A stretch of DNA of 64,000 nucleotides from JALZVT01 sp964611345 (GTDB taxonomy: Bacteria; Pseudomonadota; Gammaproteobacteria; Pseudomonadales; Azotimanducaceae): assembly GCA_964611345.1 (NCBI GenBank), contig CAZSYU010000008.1, forward strand, positions 10,640-74,639. Direction: 5' to 3'. Positions 1 to 8,017 of the stretch are shown here, piece by piece; position 1 is the stretch's first letter; every line of letters starts with the position of its first letter. A program made the position numbers and the translations under genes. The notes beneath the pieces are model-generated. The model worked only from the letters and a program-made list of their open reading frames with translations, had not been told where the DNA came from and did not search any database.

Positions 1-1937
1 GACCAGCGCGCCGGTATGATCTCTTGCGCGGAACGTCTGCGAATCTCAGTAATGTTGTTACAGGTTTCGATGTGCACAACAAAACCTTTGCCCGGTGTCA
101 TGTGTCCCACAATCGCGTCGCCGGGCACCGGCCCACAGCAGTGTCCGTAATTCACGACCAACCCTTCGCCACCACGAATCGCTACCGGCCCACCCTGATT
201 CACATCAATAGCTTCGAAGTCGGGGTTGTCTGCCGCCAGCAGGTTTTGCGCGACAACGTAGGCCATGAGGTTGCCCATGCCGATTTGCATCAGCAGCTCG
301 TCGAGCTTTTTTACCTTGAATTCTGTAAACACCTTGCGCAAGCGGCGGAAGTCGAGGTCCTTTATGGAGGTGTTGGCGTTAGCCAGTGACCGGTTTAGCA
401 AGCGGCGGCCGAGTGCCAGTGAGTCAGACCGCTGTTGAACCTTGAGGGCCTGGCGAATGGCCGAGCGAGCTTTGCCAGAGACGGCGAAGCTCAGCCAGTC
501 GGCGTTTGGACTCGCGTCTTCTGAGGTGATGATCTCTACGGACTGGCCGCTTTGCAGTTGTGCTGACAACGGTGCGAGATTGCGGTCAACACGACAGGCG
601 ACGCAATGATTGCCAATGTCAGTGTGCACCGCGTAGGCAAAGTCGATTGGGCAGGCGCCTCGTGGCAGCTCGAGTATTTCTCCGGTTGGTGTGAACACGT
701 ACACCTCGTCCGGGAACAGGTCCATTTTCACGCTTTCGACAAACTCGAGTGGATTGCCGGCACGCTTTTGCAAGTCGAGCAGATCGCGCACCCACTGCCG
801 TGTGCGCTGTGAGCCTTGTGTGCCATCATCGTCGTTTTTGTACAGCCAATGGCCCGCTATTCCATGCTCAGCAACTGACTCCATTTCGGTGGTGCGAATC
901 TGCACTTCGATGGGTACACCATGCAATCCGAACAAGGTCGTGTGCAGGCTTTGATAGCCATTCGCTTTTGGAATAGCGATGTAGTCTTTGAAGCGACCGG
1001 CCACGGGCTTAAACAGATTGTGCACGCAACCCAGCACTCGATAGCAGGTGTCGACATCGGCGACCACAATGCGCAAGCCAAAGACATCCATGATTTCAGA
1101 GAACGCTTTGCGCTTGGTTTTCATTTTTCGATAAATCGAATACAGGTGTTTTTCGCGACTAAACAGTTGGGCCTCTAACCCGTCTTGTTCGAGAGCCGCG
1201 TCGATCGCTTTTGTTATGTTCTTCATGAGCGCACGGCGATTGCCGTGTGCAGACTTTACTGCGCGCGAAATACGATCGGCGCGTAACGGATAGAGCGCAT
1301 GAAAACCCAAATCTTCAAATTCGGTTTTCATCGTGTGAATGCCGAGTCGATTGGCGATGGGGGCGTAGTAGTCGAGCGTTTCGCGCGCGATGCGGCGACG
1401 TTTTTCTGGCGGCATAACGCCAATGGTGCGCATGTTGTGCAGGCGATCGGCCAGTTTGACCATGATGACGCGAATATCGCGAGCCATTGCCAGTGCCATC
1501 TTCTGAAAGTTTTCAGCCTGGGCTTCAGCCCGTGAGTTGAACATGGTGGCAAGTTTGGACACACCATCGACAATTTCGGCCACGTCGGCGCCAAACAGAT
1601 CACCTAGGGCGGTCTTGCCGACACCCGTATCTTCGATGACGTCATGCAACAGCGCGGCCATCACCGTTTGCCGGTCCATGCGCATTTCAGCCAGAATATT
1701 GGCAACTGCCAAAGGGTGCGTGATGTAGGCGTGGCCGGTTCGCCGGCCCTGGCCGCGATGGGCTTCCGCAGCATAGTTGTAGGCGGCTACAACCTGGTCG
1801 GTTTGGCTCTGGGGCAGGTACTCGTTAAGGAGCGCCGCGAGGCTCTCGATGGTCGCAGGTGCAGCGACCGCATCCTGTTGTGCGGTCTCCGCTAACCTTG
1901 ATATGAAATAGGACTCAGAGGCTGGCGCTGCCCTCAT
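1..1937 (-). CDS. spoT: Bifunctional (p)ppGpp synthetase/hydrolase SpoT, 3' end outside window
   Basis: Makes and degrades the stringent-response alarmone (p)ppGpp in the cytoplasm. Reading leftward, the HD hydrolase domain comes first (LLHDVIEDT near residue 95), then the synthetase domain (GYQSLHTT near residue 325, EVQIRTTEME soon after), then a TGS domain (FPDEVYVFTPTGE near residue 405). About 645 residues are visible; E. coli SpoT has 702, so the C-terminal ACT domain lies off the left edge. The only usable in-frame start is ATG at 1937, which sits 23 bp inside the end of rpoZ; no ATG, GTG or TTG occurs between it and the conserved segment IESLAALLNEYLP. It is cotranscribed after yicC, gmk and rpoZ. 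The family call is certain; the start is inferred. Confidence 0.95.
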   Translation of the reverse strand, partial: MRAAPASESYFISRLAETAQQDAVAAPATIESLAALLNEYLPQSQTDQVVAAYNYAAEAHRGQGRRTGHAYITHPLAVANILAEMRMDRQTVMAALLHDVIEDTGVGKTALGDLFGADVAEIVDGVSKLATMFNSRAEAQAENFQKMALAMARDIRVIMVKLADRLHNMRTIGVMPPEKRRRIARETLDYYAPIANRLGIHTMKTEFEDLGFHALYPLRADRISRAVKSAHGNRRALMKNITKAIDAALEQDGLEAQLFSREKHLYSIYRKMKTKRKAFSEIMDVFGLRIVVADVDTCYRVLGCVHNLFKPVAGRFKDYIAIPKANGYQSLHTTLFGLHGVPIEVQIRTTEMESVAEHGIAGHWLYKNDDDGTQGSQRTRQWVRDLLDLQKRAGNPLEFVESVKMDLFPDEVYVFTPTGEILELPRGACPIDFAYAVHTDIGNHCVACRVDRNLAPLSAQLQSGQSVEIITSEDASPNADWLSFAVSGKARSAIRQALKVQQRSDSLALGRRLLNRSLANANTSIKDLDFRRLRKVFTEFKVKKLDELLMQIGMGNLMAYVVAQNLLAADNPDFEAIDVNQGGPVAIRGGEGLVVNYGHCCGPVPGDAIVGHMTPGKGFVVHIETCNNITEIRRRSAQEIIPARW

Positions 1938-2373
1938 CCGGTGTACCTGCTAAACCTTGCGTGCCCATTGGGGCTGGACCGCCTGCTGCGCCTTCGTCGG
2001 TTGGGTTACCCACATTATCTGCGCCCGTGCCACCTGCAACCGGGCCGCCGATAGTGCCGTCACTGCTACCCGCACTAGAACTTTCACCAGCACTTTCAGA
2101 AGTGCCACCGATTGGGCCTGCGCCCATTGCACCAAACGGAATCTCAATAGGGTCATCCTCTGGCGTTGCATCCCCAGCGTCAAGCATTTCGTCATTGATC
2201 AGGTCGGCGGCGATTTCGCGCAGCGCGATGACGGTAGGCTTATCGTTTTCTTCGTCGAGCAGTGGCTCGGCACCGCGGTTATAGAGTTGGCGGGCGCGGC
2301 GGGTTGCGACCAGGACGAGTTCGAAGCGGTTGTCTACGTGGTCCAGACAGTCTTCAACAGTGATGCGTGCCAT
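1915..2373 (-). CDS. rpoZ: RNA polymerase omega subunit with long low-complexity tail
   Basis: Omega helps assemble RNA polymerase by chaperoning the beta-prime subunit and is part of a ppGpp binding site, which suits its position next to spoT. Residues 1 to about 67 match the omega core (MARITVEDCLDHVDNRFELV at the start, then EENDKPTVIALREIAADLIN). The protein is 152 residues against 91 in E. coli. The extra part, about residues 68-152, is acidic and then rich in Gly, Ser, Ala and Pro (GAMGAGPIGGTSES and similar), so it is probably disordered. Its final 23 bp overlap the start of spoT. The core identification is secure; the role of the tail is unknown. Confidence 0.95.
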   Translation of the reverse strand: MARITVEDCLDHVDNRFELVLVATRRARQLYNRGAEPLLDEENDKPTVIALREIAADLINDEMLDAGDATPEDDPIEIPFGAMGAGPIGGTSESAGESSSAGSSDGTIGGPVAGGTGADNVGNPTDEGAAGGPAPMGTQGLAGTPDEGSASL

Positions 2374-2465
2374 AGTTCAACTCGGGATTTAGCGGGGGGC
2401 GGATGATACTGGGGGAGGCCGATCTGTGCAATCGCTTCTAGCCAGCGCGGGGCCAGTGCTGGCGT

Positions 2466-3080
2466 TCAGGCCAGCAGGTCGGTTATTAGGGCCGCATGGC
2501 TCCGTTTGACCGCCTCACGGCCGCTCCGGGCGGCTCGCACGATGGCAAGGAGATCATCTCTGGCGGTGGTGAAGTCGTCGTTGATCACCAGATAGTCGAA
2601 ATCGTTGTATTGCTTAAGCTCGATGTGGGCCTGGGCCGTGCGGCGTTCGATGACGTCGGCGCTGTCCTGGCCCCGATCTTTCAGTCTGGCCAATAACTCG
2701 GCCCGGCTGGGTGGCAGGATGAAAATGCTGATGGCGTCAGGGAACGCAGCGCGTACCTGGTTGGCGCCTTGCCAGTCGATTTCGAGCACCAGGTCGTGGC
2801 CGGCCTCGCGTTGGGCTGCAAGGCTTGCGCTCGCGGTGCCGTACAGGTTACCGAATACGTCCGCAGATTCGAGAAACTGACCATCCTCGATCATGCGCTC
2901 GAAGGTGGCGCGCTCCGTGAAGTGATAGTCCACGCCGTCTTGTTCGCCAGGGCGAATGGGGCGAGTGGTGTGGGAGATGGACAGTGCCAGGTCGGGCAGG
3001 GCTTCTAGCAGCGCCGCCACCAGACTGGTTTTACCCGCACCCGAGGGTGCGGCAACTACGAACAACAGGCCTTTATTCAA
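2466..3080 (-). CDS. gmk: Guanylate kinase
   Basis: Phosphorylates GMP to GDP with ATP in cytosolic purine metabolism. The 204-residue length is typical. The P-loop APSGAGKTS is at residues 11-19, and GMP-binding residues appear in SHTTRPIRPGEQDGVDYHF and further on in the LEIDWQGANQV segment. The gene begins 8 bp before the end of yicC (overlap 3073-3080), which suggests translational coupling, and it is followed by rpoZ after 92 bp. The order yicC-gmk-rpoZ-spoT matches pseudomonads, where the genes link guanine nucleotide supply to the stringent response. Confidence 0.97.
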   Translation of the reverse strand: MNKGLLFVVAAPSGAGKTSLVAALLEALPDLALSISHTTRPIRPGEQDGVDYHFTERATFERMIEDGQFLESADVFGNLYGTASASLAAQREAGHDLVLEIDWQGANQVRAAFPDAISIFILPPSRAELLARLKDRGQDSADVIERRTAQAHIELKQYNDFDYLVINDDFTTARDDLLAIVRAARSGREAVKRSHAALITDLLA

Positions 3081-3939
3081 TGTTCTGTACTTGCTCGCGC
3101 ACCTGCTCGATCAATACCTTCATATCGACTGCGCGTTGCGAGGCTTCAGGCAGAACCGACTTGCTGGCCAGGGTATTGGCCTCGCGGTTTAGCTCCTGGG
3201 TTAAAAAATCGAGTCGCCGACCGTGTGGACCTGTGTCTTCGAGCGCTTTCTTGGCCTCAGCAACGTGGATGGCAAGGCGGTCGAGTTCTTCTGCGACATC
3301 AGCGCGCTGGGCAAGCACCGCGATTTCCTGTTCCAGTCGGTTGGGGTCTACTTCGACCTTGAGCTTTACAAGGCGTGCATGCAGTCGCTCGGACAGGGCG
3401 GCGGATAAGGGCGCAATTATGGGTTTTAACTCATCAACGAGTTGTTCCATGTTCTGCAGGCGGGCACCGACCAGTCCTGCCAGTTTGGTGCCTTCACGTT
3501 TGCGCGTGGCCAACAGTTCATCCAGCGCGGTGCTGAAAGATTCTTCGGCTAATTGCATAAAGTTCTCAAACAGCTTGGCGTCACGATCTTCCAGAATGCC
3601 GGGCCAGTTCAACAGATCCATCGGGTTTGCCTGGCTGAACTCGGGAGCGTCGCGGCGCACTTGTTCGAGGGTTGCAAGTAACTGCAGCAAAGCGGGACGA
3701 TTAATTTGCAGGTGGGTTTCGCGCACGGTGTGGTTGATTCGCAGAGTCGCGTCCAGTTTGCCGCGTTGCAGTTTGCTGCGCGTGAGATCACGCAGGGACT
3801 GTTCGAGCATCCGGGAGTTGTCAGGCAAGCTAAATGCAAGCTCAAGGAATCGATGGTTTACCGTACGCAATTCCCACACAAGGGAACCCCACGGCGCCTC
3901 TATCTCGTGCCGCGCGAACGCGGTCATGCTTTGAACCAT
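3073..3939 (-). CDS. yicC: YicC family endoribonuclease/stress protein
   Basis: 288 residues beginning VQSMTAFARHEIEAPWG after the initiator Met, which aligns with the start of E. coli YicC (IRSMTAYARREIKG) and fixes the start at 3939; an in-frame Met exists 20 codons upstream, but that stretch does not look like the family. YicC proteins are reported endoribonucleases that act in RNA turnover. The conserved C-terminal half is visible (EVDPNRLEQEIAVLAQRADVAEELDRL, then GRRLDFLTQELNREANTLASK). It leads the minus-strand group with gmk, rpoZ and spoT and is divergent from rph. Confidence 0.93.
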   Translation of the reverse strand: MVQSMTAFARHEIEAPWGSLVWELRTVNHRFLELAFSLPDNSRMLEQSLRDLTRSKLQRGKLDATLRINHTVRETHLQINRPALLQLLATLEQVRRDAPEFSQANPMDLLNWPGILEDRDAKLFENFMQLAEESFSTALDELLATRKREGTKLAGLVGARLQNMEQLVDELKPIIAPLSAALSERLHARLVKLKVEVDPNRLEQEIAVLAQRADVAEELDRLAIHVAEAKKALEDTGPHGRRLDFLTQELNREANTLASKSVLPEASQRAVDMKVLIEQVREQVQNIE

Positions 3940-4029
3940 CTTGCTTTTGCTCGAAAAAGTAGATTTGCCCGCACAGCCGGGCAGCAATCGTCCTCGCATT
4001 CTAACAGCCCGCGGCCTGTCCGCTAGGCG

Positions 4030-4035
4030 TATAAT
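4030..4035 (+). promoter_or_regulatory. Candidate -10 box for rph-pyrE
   Basis: A perfect TATAAT lies 30 bp before the rph start, in the 125-bp divergent region between yicC and rph. No good -35 hexamer is visible at 17 bp spacing, so the promoter is only a candidate. Confidence 0.45.
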
Positions 4036-4064
4036 GCGCGACCAATTTTCTCAGGATGACGTTT

Positions 4065-4778
4065 ATGTCGACCCAAAGACCCAGCGGCCGAGTGCCCCAG
4101 GCTATGCGTGAGTTGCGCTTCACAACCGGCTTTACAGCGCATCCGGCTGGCTCCGTGCTGGTTGAGTTTGGTGGCACCCGAGTGTTGTGTACCGCATCGG
4201 TGGAAGATCGCGTTCCCGGGTTTATGCGCGGCAAGGGCAAAGGGTGGGTAACTGCCGAATATGGCATGTTGCCGGGGTCTACTCATTCACGGGTAGATCG
4301 GGAAGCTGCGCGCGGTAAACAATCTGGCCGCACCGTCGAGATCCAGCGTTTGATCGGCCGCTCTTTGCGCGCGGCGATGGACATGGATGCCATGGGTGAG
4401 AAGACCATTCGCATCGATTGCGACGTGTTGCAGGCGGACGGTGGCACGCGTACCGCATCAATCACCGGGGGTTGTCTGGCCCTTGCTCTTGCCTGCAATA
4501 AAGTGGGAATTCAGTCGGCGTTCAGTGGTTTTGTGGCATCTATATCCTGTGGCATCTGGGAAGGGACACCCGTACTCGATCTTGATTACGCGGAAGATTC
4601 CACGGCGGAGACTGATATGAATGTAGTAATGGTCGAGGGTGGCGGCTTTATCGAGGTGCAGGGCACCGCCGAGCAAGCCCCGTTTGCAAGCGCCGAACTC
4701 ACGGCCATGCTTGCGCTCGCCGAGGCCGGCATTGAAGATATTATCAAAGCCCAAAGAGCCGCCCTGGACGCTGCCTGA
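4065..4778 (+). CDS. rph: Ribonuclease PH
   Basis: Phosphorolytic 3'-to-5' exoribonuclease that trims tRNA precursor 3' ends in the cytoplasm. The 237 residues carry the family hallmarks: GSVLVEFGGTRVLCTASVED near residue 30, GWVTAEYGMLPGSTHSR, RTVEIQRLIGRSLRAA and CDVLQADGGTRTASITGG. The start at 4065 is preferred over an in-frame ATG three codons earlier because the AGG motif (CTCAGG) is 9 nt from 4065 but directly abuts the earlier ATG. pyrE follows 9 bp after the stop, the classic rph-pyrE pair. The length indicates a full, untruncated enzyme. Confidence 0.97.
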   Translation: MSTQRPSGRVPQAMRELRFTTGFTAHPAGSVLVEFGGTRVLCTASVEDRVPGFMRGKGKGWVTAEYGMLPGSTHSRVDREAARGKQSGRTVEIQRLIGRSLRAAMDMDAMGEKTIRIDCDVLQADGGTRTASITGGCLALALACNKVGIQSAFSGFVASISCGIWEGTPVLDLDYAEDSTAETDMNVVMVEGGGFIEVQGTAEQAPFASAELTAMLALAEAGIEDIIKAQRAALDAA

Positions 4779-4787
4779 GAATTGCGT

Positions 4788-5707
4788 ATGCCCAGTAGAG
4801 AGGAACAGCCCGATACATTAACCAGCAGCCCGGCAGCCAGCGCGGCGCGCCAGGGGTTCGTGCGGCTCATGATTGAGCAAGAAGTATTACAGTTTGGCGA
4901 CTTCACGCTGAAGTCTGGTCGTCAGAGCCCGTACTTCTTCAATCTGGGCAAGGTTGCAGATGCGCAGGGCCTGGCTGCTCTGGGGCAGGCCTATGCCGCG
5001 GCGCTTAAGGAGTTAGGTTGGTCGTATGAGGTTTTGTTCGGTCCGGCGTACAAGGGGATTCCCATTGCCTCGGCAGCGGCATGTGCAATTGCACTGACAG
5101 AAACCGCTGGAAACCCTGGACCAAACCCTGGACCAAACCCTGGACCAAACCCTGGANNNNNNNNNNNNNNNNNNNNNNNNNNNNNNNNNNNNNNNNNNNN
5201 NNNNNNNNNNNNNNNNNNNNNNNNNNNNNNNNNNNNNNNNNNNNNNNNNNNNNNNNAACCGCTGGAAACCCTGGACCAAACCCTGGACCAAACCCTGGAC
5301 CAAACCCTGGAATAGCCTATAACCGCAAAGAAGCCAAAGATCATGGTGAAGGCGGTCAGCTGGTTGGTGCAGAGATCACGGGGCGCAAGGTGGTGGTTTT
5401 GGATGACGTGCTCACCGCAGGAACGGCGGTGCGTGAAGCCCTGGGTTTAATCAAGACCGGGCGGGGTGCACTAACCGGCGTGCTCGTTGCCCTCGATCGC
5501 GAGGAGCGGGTGCTGGCACCTGGATCGGACAATCCAGCCGATGGCAGTGGCATGACGGCGATTGGCACCTTGATGCAGGAACTCGAGGTGCCGGTCCGCA
5601 GTATTGTCAGGTTGCAGGATGTGATCGATTACCTTGACTCTGAAGGCACACACTCGGAAGCTCTGCAGGCTATTCTGAACTACCGGAATACCTACTGTGT
5701 CTACTAG
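4788..5707 (+). CDS. pyrE: Orotate phosphoribosyltransferase, split by an assembly gap
   Basis: Converts orotate and PRPP to OMP in pyrimidine synthesis. The left part carries FGDFTLKSGRQSPYFFN and LFGPAYKGIPIA. The right part carries the catalytic loop NRKEAKDHGEGG and the PRPP motif VVLDDVLTAGTA. Between them are 100 Ns (5157-5256) flanked on each side by the same 55 bp, which encodes T-A-G-N-P-G followed by PNPG repeats. As written the frame shifts across the gap; joining the two 55-bp copies gives one continuous 254-residue frame. E. coli PyrE has 213 residues; the extra length is an N-terminal stretch of about 20 residues, the PNPG insert and a small insert around APGSDNPADGSG. The start could be ATG 4788 or TTG 4782. 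The gene is probably intact in the organism. Confidence 0.9.
5102..5156 (+). repeat. 12-bp tandem repeat (PNPG coding), left copy of a 55-bp gap flank
   Basis: Nine unique bases (AACCGCTGG) and one AAACCCTGGA are followed by three copies of CCAAACCCTGGA, and the sequence then runs straight into the Ns. The block is identical to 5257-5311. Confidence 0.95.
5157..5256. other. Assembly gap of exactly 100 N
   Basis: Exactly 100 undefined bases, a conventional placeholder for a scaffold join of unknown size. It lies inside pyrE between two identical 55-bp sequences, so the true gap may be zero or negative. Confidence 0.98.
5257..5311 (+). repeat. 12-bp tandem repeat (PNPG coding), right copy of a 55-bp gap flank
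   Basis: Base-for-base the same 55 bp as 5102-5156. It then continues into ATAGCCTATAACCGC, which encodes IAYNR and leads into the PyrE catalytic loop. Confidence 0.95.
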
Positions 5708-5833
5708 CTGGTGATCGGCTGTAGAGAATCGGAGGTAACTAAATTGACAAATACAATCGATAAGAAAACGACTGCTTCGCGCGCTCTTGCCGCACTACCG
5801 CCCGTCAATAAGCTGGGTGGGAGGCGACTTGTT

Positions 5834-6478
5834 GTGAATAAGTATGTTGGTTCGTTCGTGGTCACCTGTTTGCTATCTGTTTTGCTACCTGGCAGCGTGC
5901 ACGCGGCCAAGCTGTACCGGTATAAAGACGACAACAAACGCTGGGTTATTGCGAGTAGCGTACCCAGCGATCGGGTTAAGAACGGCTATGAAGTGCTGGA
6001 TGAAACGGGTCGGGTACTGGATACCGTTGATCCACAGCTTGCTCCGGCAGAGGCGCGTGCCTACATAGCTCGGTTAGAGGCGAAGCAAGCGCGGGAAGAA
6101 GCGGTGCGGCGCATCAACCTGCTCTACGGTTCTGAAGCCGATATCGACTACGCACTTAAGAAAGCGTTGCTGTCTATCGACAACAGCATGGCGAACACCA
6201 CAGCTAATGTGCGTCAGCTAAGAGCCCAACGTCAGCGCCTCGAAACTCAGGCAGCGCGCATTCAGCGTGCAGGCAACACGCTGTCAGACGATTTGGTGGC
6301 AAACATCGCGACCCTGGTCGAGCAGATTGCAAACCTGGAGCTGGAAATGGATCAACGCATCAAACAAAAGGATGTGGAGCGCGAGCGCCACGCTCGCGAT
6401 CGGGTGTTGTTCCGCGAAGTACACGGCCTTACCAAATCGGATAGGACGACGCGAGTCGAGGTGGGTGAAGAAGCCTAA
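5834..6478 (+). CDS. Exported DUF4124-like protein with coiled-coil C-terminus
   Basis: Function unknown. From GTG 5834 the product has a short basic N-region, a hydrophobic segment (VGSFVVTCLLSVLLPGSVHA) and a likely signal-peptidase site before AKLYRYKDD. The next 40 residues (LYRYKDDNKRWVIASSVPSD and on) resemble DUF4124. Residues 80-200 are charged, with helical heptads rich in Arg, Gln and Leu, consistent with a coiled coil. GTG 5834 is chosen because it puts the signal peptide at the N-terminus and has GGGAGG 9 nt upstream. A TTG at 5744 with a strong GGAGGT site would add 30 residues and cannot be excluded. It follows pyrE and converges on slmA. Confidence 0.7.
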   Translation: MNKYVGSFVVTCLLSVLLPGSVHAAKLYRYKDDNKRWVIASSVPSDRVKNGYEVLDETGRVLDTVDPQLAPAEARAYIARLEAKQAREEAVRRINLLYGSEADIDYALKKALLSIDNSMANTTANVRQLRAQRQRLETQAARIQRAGNTLSDDLVANIATLVEQIANLELEMDQRIKQKDVERERHARDRVLFREVHGLTKSDRTTRVEVGEEA

Positions 6479-6497
6479 CCACTCTTTAATAAAGTAG

Positions 6498-7079
6498 TTA
6501 CTTTACTAGAGCCTCGCGCAACACCGACCAATGCTGTGGCCACATCGTGGTTGGCAAGTCTCGAAACTCTGATCGAACAAATTGATTGATTTGGCCTTCG
6601 GCCGCGCTCAGCAACAGATTGGCCGCGTCACGAGCAGATAGTTGTGGCCTTTCTAATTGGGTCGCTTGATGTTCTCGAATGACCTGCCGCAGCTGGGTTT
6701 CCATACGATTGAAGAACTGGCGTACTCGCACGCGTAGACGATCGTTTTCTCCCTGTAACGCATCACCTACAAGCAAGCGCGCAAACCCGGGATTTTTTTC
6801 GACAAACGAAAGCAACAGATACAAGATCTGGTAACAACGCTGTTGTATGTTCGATTCCTCCCTCAACACGACCGTAATGCGGCTGAAGACGCTTTGTTCG
6901 GCGAACTCGAGTAGTGCGTCGATCATTTTTGCTTTGCTGGGAAAATGCCGGTACAGCGCAGCCTCAGAAACACCCACTTGCCTTGCCAGTGCCGCAGTCG
7001 TTATGCGTGTGCCAGTATTGCTTTGCAGCATGAGTGCAAAGGCTTCGAGAATCTGTCTCTTTCTATCAGGCCTTGGCAT
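6498..7079 (-). CDS. slmA: Nucleoid occlusion factor SlmA (TetR family)
   Basis: A DNA-binding protein that blocks FtsZ assembly over the nucleoid. The 193 residues begin with a TetR-type helix-turn-helix (ITTAALARQVGVSEAALYRHF, roughly residues 26-47), followed by the SlmA-specific ligand/FtsZ region (FVEKNPGFARLLVGDALQGENDRL). Length and both domains match E. coli SlmA (198 residues). It starts 4 bp after the argB stop, so it is probably cotranscribed with argB; that neighbourhood near pyrE is common in gammaproteobacteria. Confidence 0.93.
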   Translation of the reverse strand: MPRPDRKRQILEAFALMLQSNTGTRITTAALARQVGVSEAALYRHFPSKAKMIDALLEFAEQSVFSRITVVLREESNIQQRCYQILYLLLSFVEKNPGFARLLVGDALQGENDRLRVRVRQFFNRMETQLRQVIREHQATQLERPQLSARDAANLLLSAAEGQINQFVRSEFRDLPTTMWPQHWSVLREALVK

Positions 7080-7083
7080 AACT

Positions 7084-8004
7084 TCAGGTTCCGATCATTG
7101 TGCCAACGCCGGCATCGGTCAGAATTTCCAACAGCAGTGCGTGGGGGACCGTACCGTCAATAATCTGCACGGAGTTTACTCCGGCCTGAATCGCATTAAC
7201 TGCGCACTGGGTTTTGGGTAACATACCGCCTTGAATTACGTTGTCTTTGATGAGCTGCGTCACTTCTGCCGGAGACAGTCCAGTAAGTGTTTGGCCGTCG
7301 GCGTCCAGGATGCCGGGAGTATCGGTGAGCAATATCAATTTTTCTGCACCGAGAAATTCGGCGATTTTTCCAGCCACGATATCGGCGTTGATGTTGTACG
7401 CCTCACCATCCTCACCAACTCCAATAGGGGCAACCACCGGAATAAAGCCTTGGCCCATTAGAGCGTCGAGTACTGCACCGTTTACCTTTTTGACATCCCC
7501 AACGTGGCCGATGTCAATGATTTCTGAGGTTGCCGCCGCCTGGCTCGGGTCGCGCATTTCAAGGCGACTCGCAGTAATGAGTTTGCCATCTTTGCCTGTG
7601 ACCCCTACGGCGCGTCCGCCTTGCGCGTTTATCAGGCTCACGATGTCCTGATTCACCGCGCCACCAAGTACCATTTCGACGACGTTCATCGTGTCATCGT
7701 CGGTAACGCGCATGCCGCCAACAAACTGCGTGGGTATGTTCAGTTTTTCGAGCAGCTGACCAATCTGCGGTCCCCCACCGTGGACGATCAATGGGTTGAT
7801 GCCGACCAGCTTCAGCAAAACAATATCGCGAGCGAAGGTCTGCTTGAGTTCTTCGTCAACCATGGCGTGTCCACCATACTTGATCACCATGGTTGCGCCG
7901 TGAAACTTCTGAATATATGGCAATGCTTCGGTGAGAACTTCAGCAACGGAGCTTGCCGAGGTGAAATCCGTTGTGCCAGCGCTGCTGGAGGCTACTCGTT
8001 TCAT
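7084..8004 (-). CDS. argB: Acetylglutamate kinase
   Basis: Second step of arginine synthesis: phosphorylates N-acetyl-L-glutamate. The 306-residue protein is of the longer type found in pseudomonads, with an N-terminal helix (VAEVLTEALPYIQKFHG) that in that class supports hexamer formation and arginine feedback inhibition. Motifs seen: MVIKYGGHAM, LIVHGGGPQIG and the C-terminal signature region QGGMLPKTQCAVNAI. It lies 13 bp after algC and 4 bp before slmA on the same strand. Arginine sensitivity is inferred from the class, not shown here. Confidence 0.95.
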   Translation of the reverse strand: MKRVASSSAGTTDFTSASSVAEVLTEALPYIQKFHGATMVIKYGGHAMVDEELKQTFARDIVLLKLVGINPLIVHGGGPQIGQLLEKLNIPTQFVGGMRVTDDDTMNVVEMVLGGAVNQDIVSLINAQGGRAVGVTGKDGKLITASRLEMRDPSQAAATSEIIDIGHVGDVKKVNGAVLDALMGQGFIPVVAPIGVGEDGEAYNINADIVAGKIAEFLGAEKLILLTDTPGILDADGQTLTGLSPAEVTQLIKDNVIQGGMLPKTQCAVNAIQAGVNSVQIIDGTVPHALLLEILTDAGVGTMIGT

Positions 8005-8017
8005 GATATAGGCACTT

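Noticed and set aside
2984..3934. 316-codon open frame on the plus strand
   Set aside because: It is antisense to gmk and yicC, has Ser/Arg-rich composition with no family resemblance, and mirrors the codon structure of the real genes.
5102..5311. Regular repeats that might suggest a CRISPR array
   Set aside because: Units are 12 bp, contiguous without spacers, in frame in pyrE; the 55-bp duplication matches an assembly overlap.
5744..5749. TTGACA resembling a -35 box after pyrE
   Set aside because: No -10 hexamer at suitable spacing; the same bases more likely include a TTG start codon preceded by GGAGGT.
6490..6505. Palindrome TAAAGTA-gt-TACTTTA between the DUF4124 gene and slmA
   Set aside because: A 2-nt loop cannot form a normal terminator hairpin and it is AT-rich; it may be chance.
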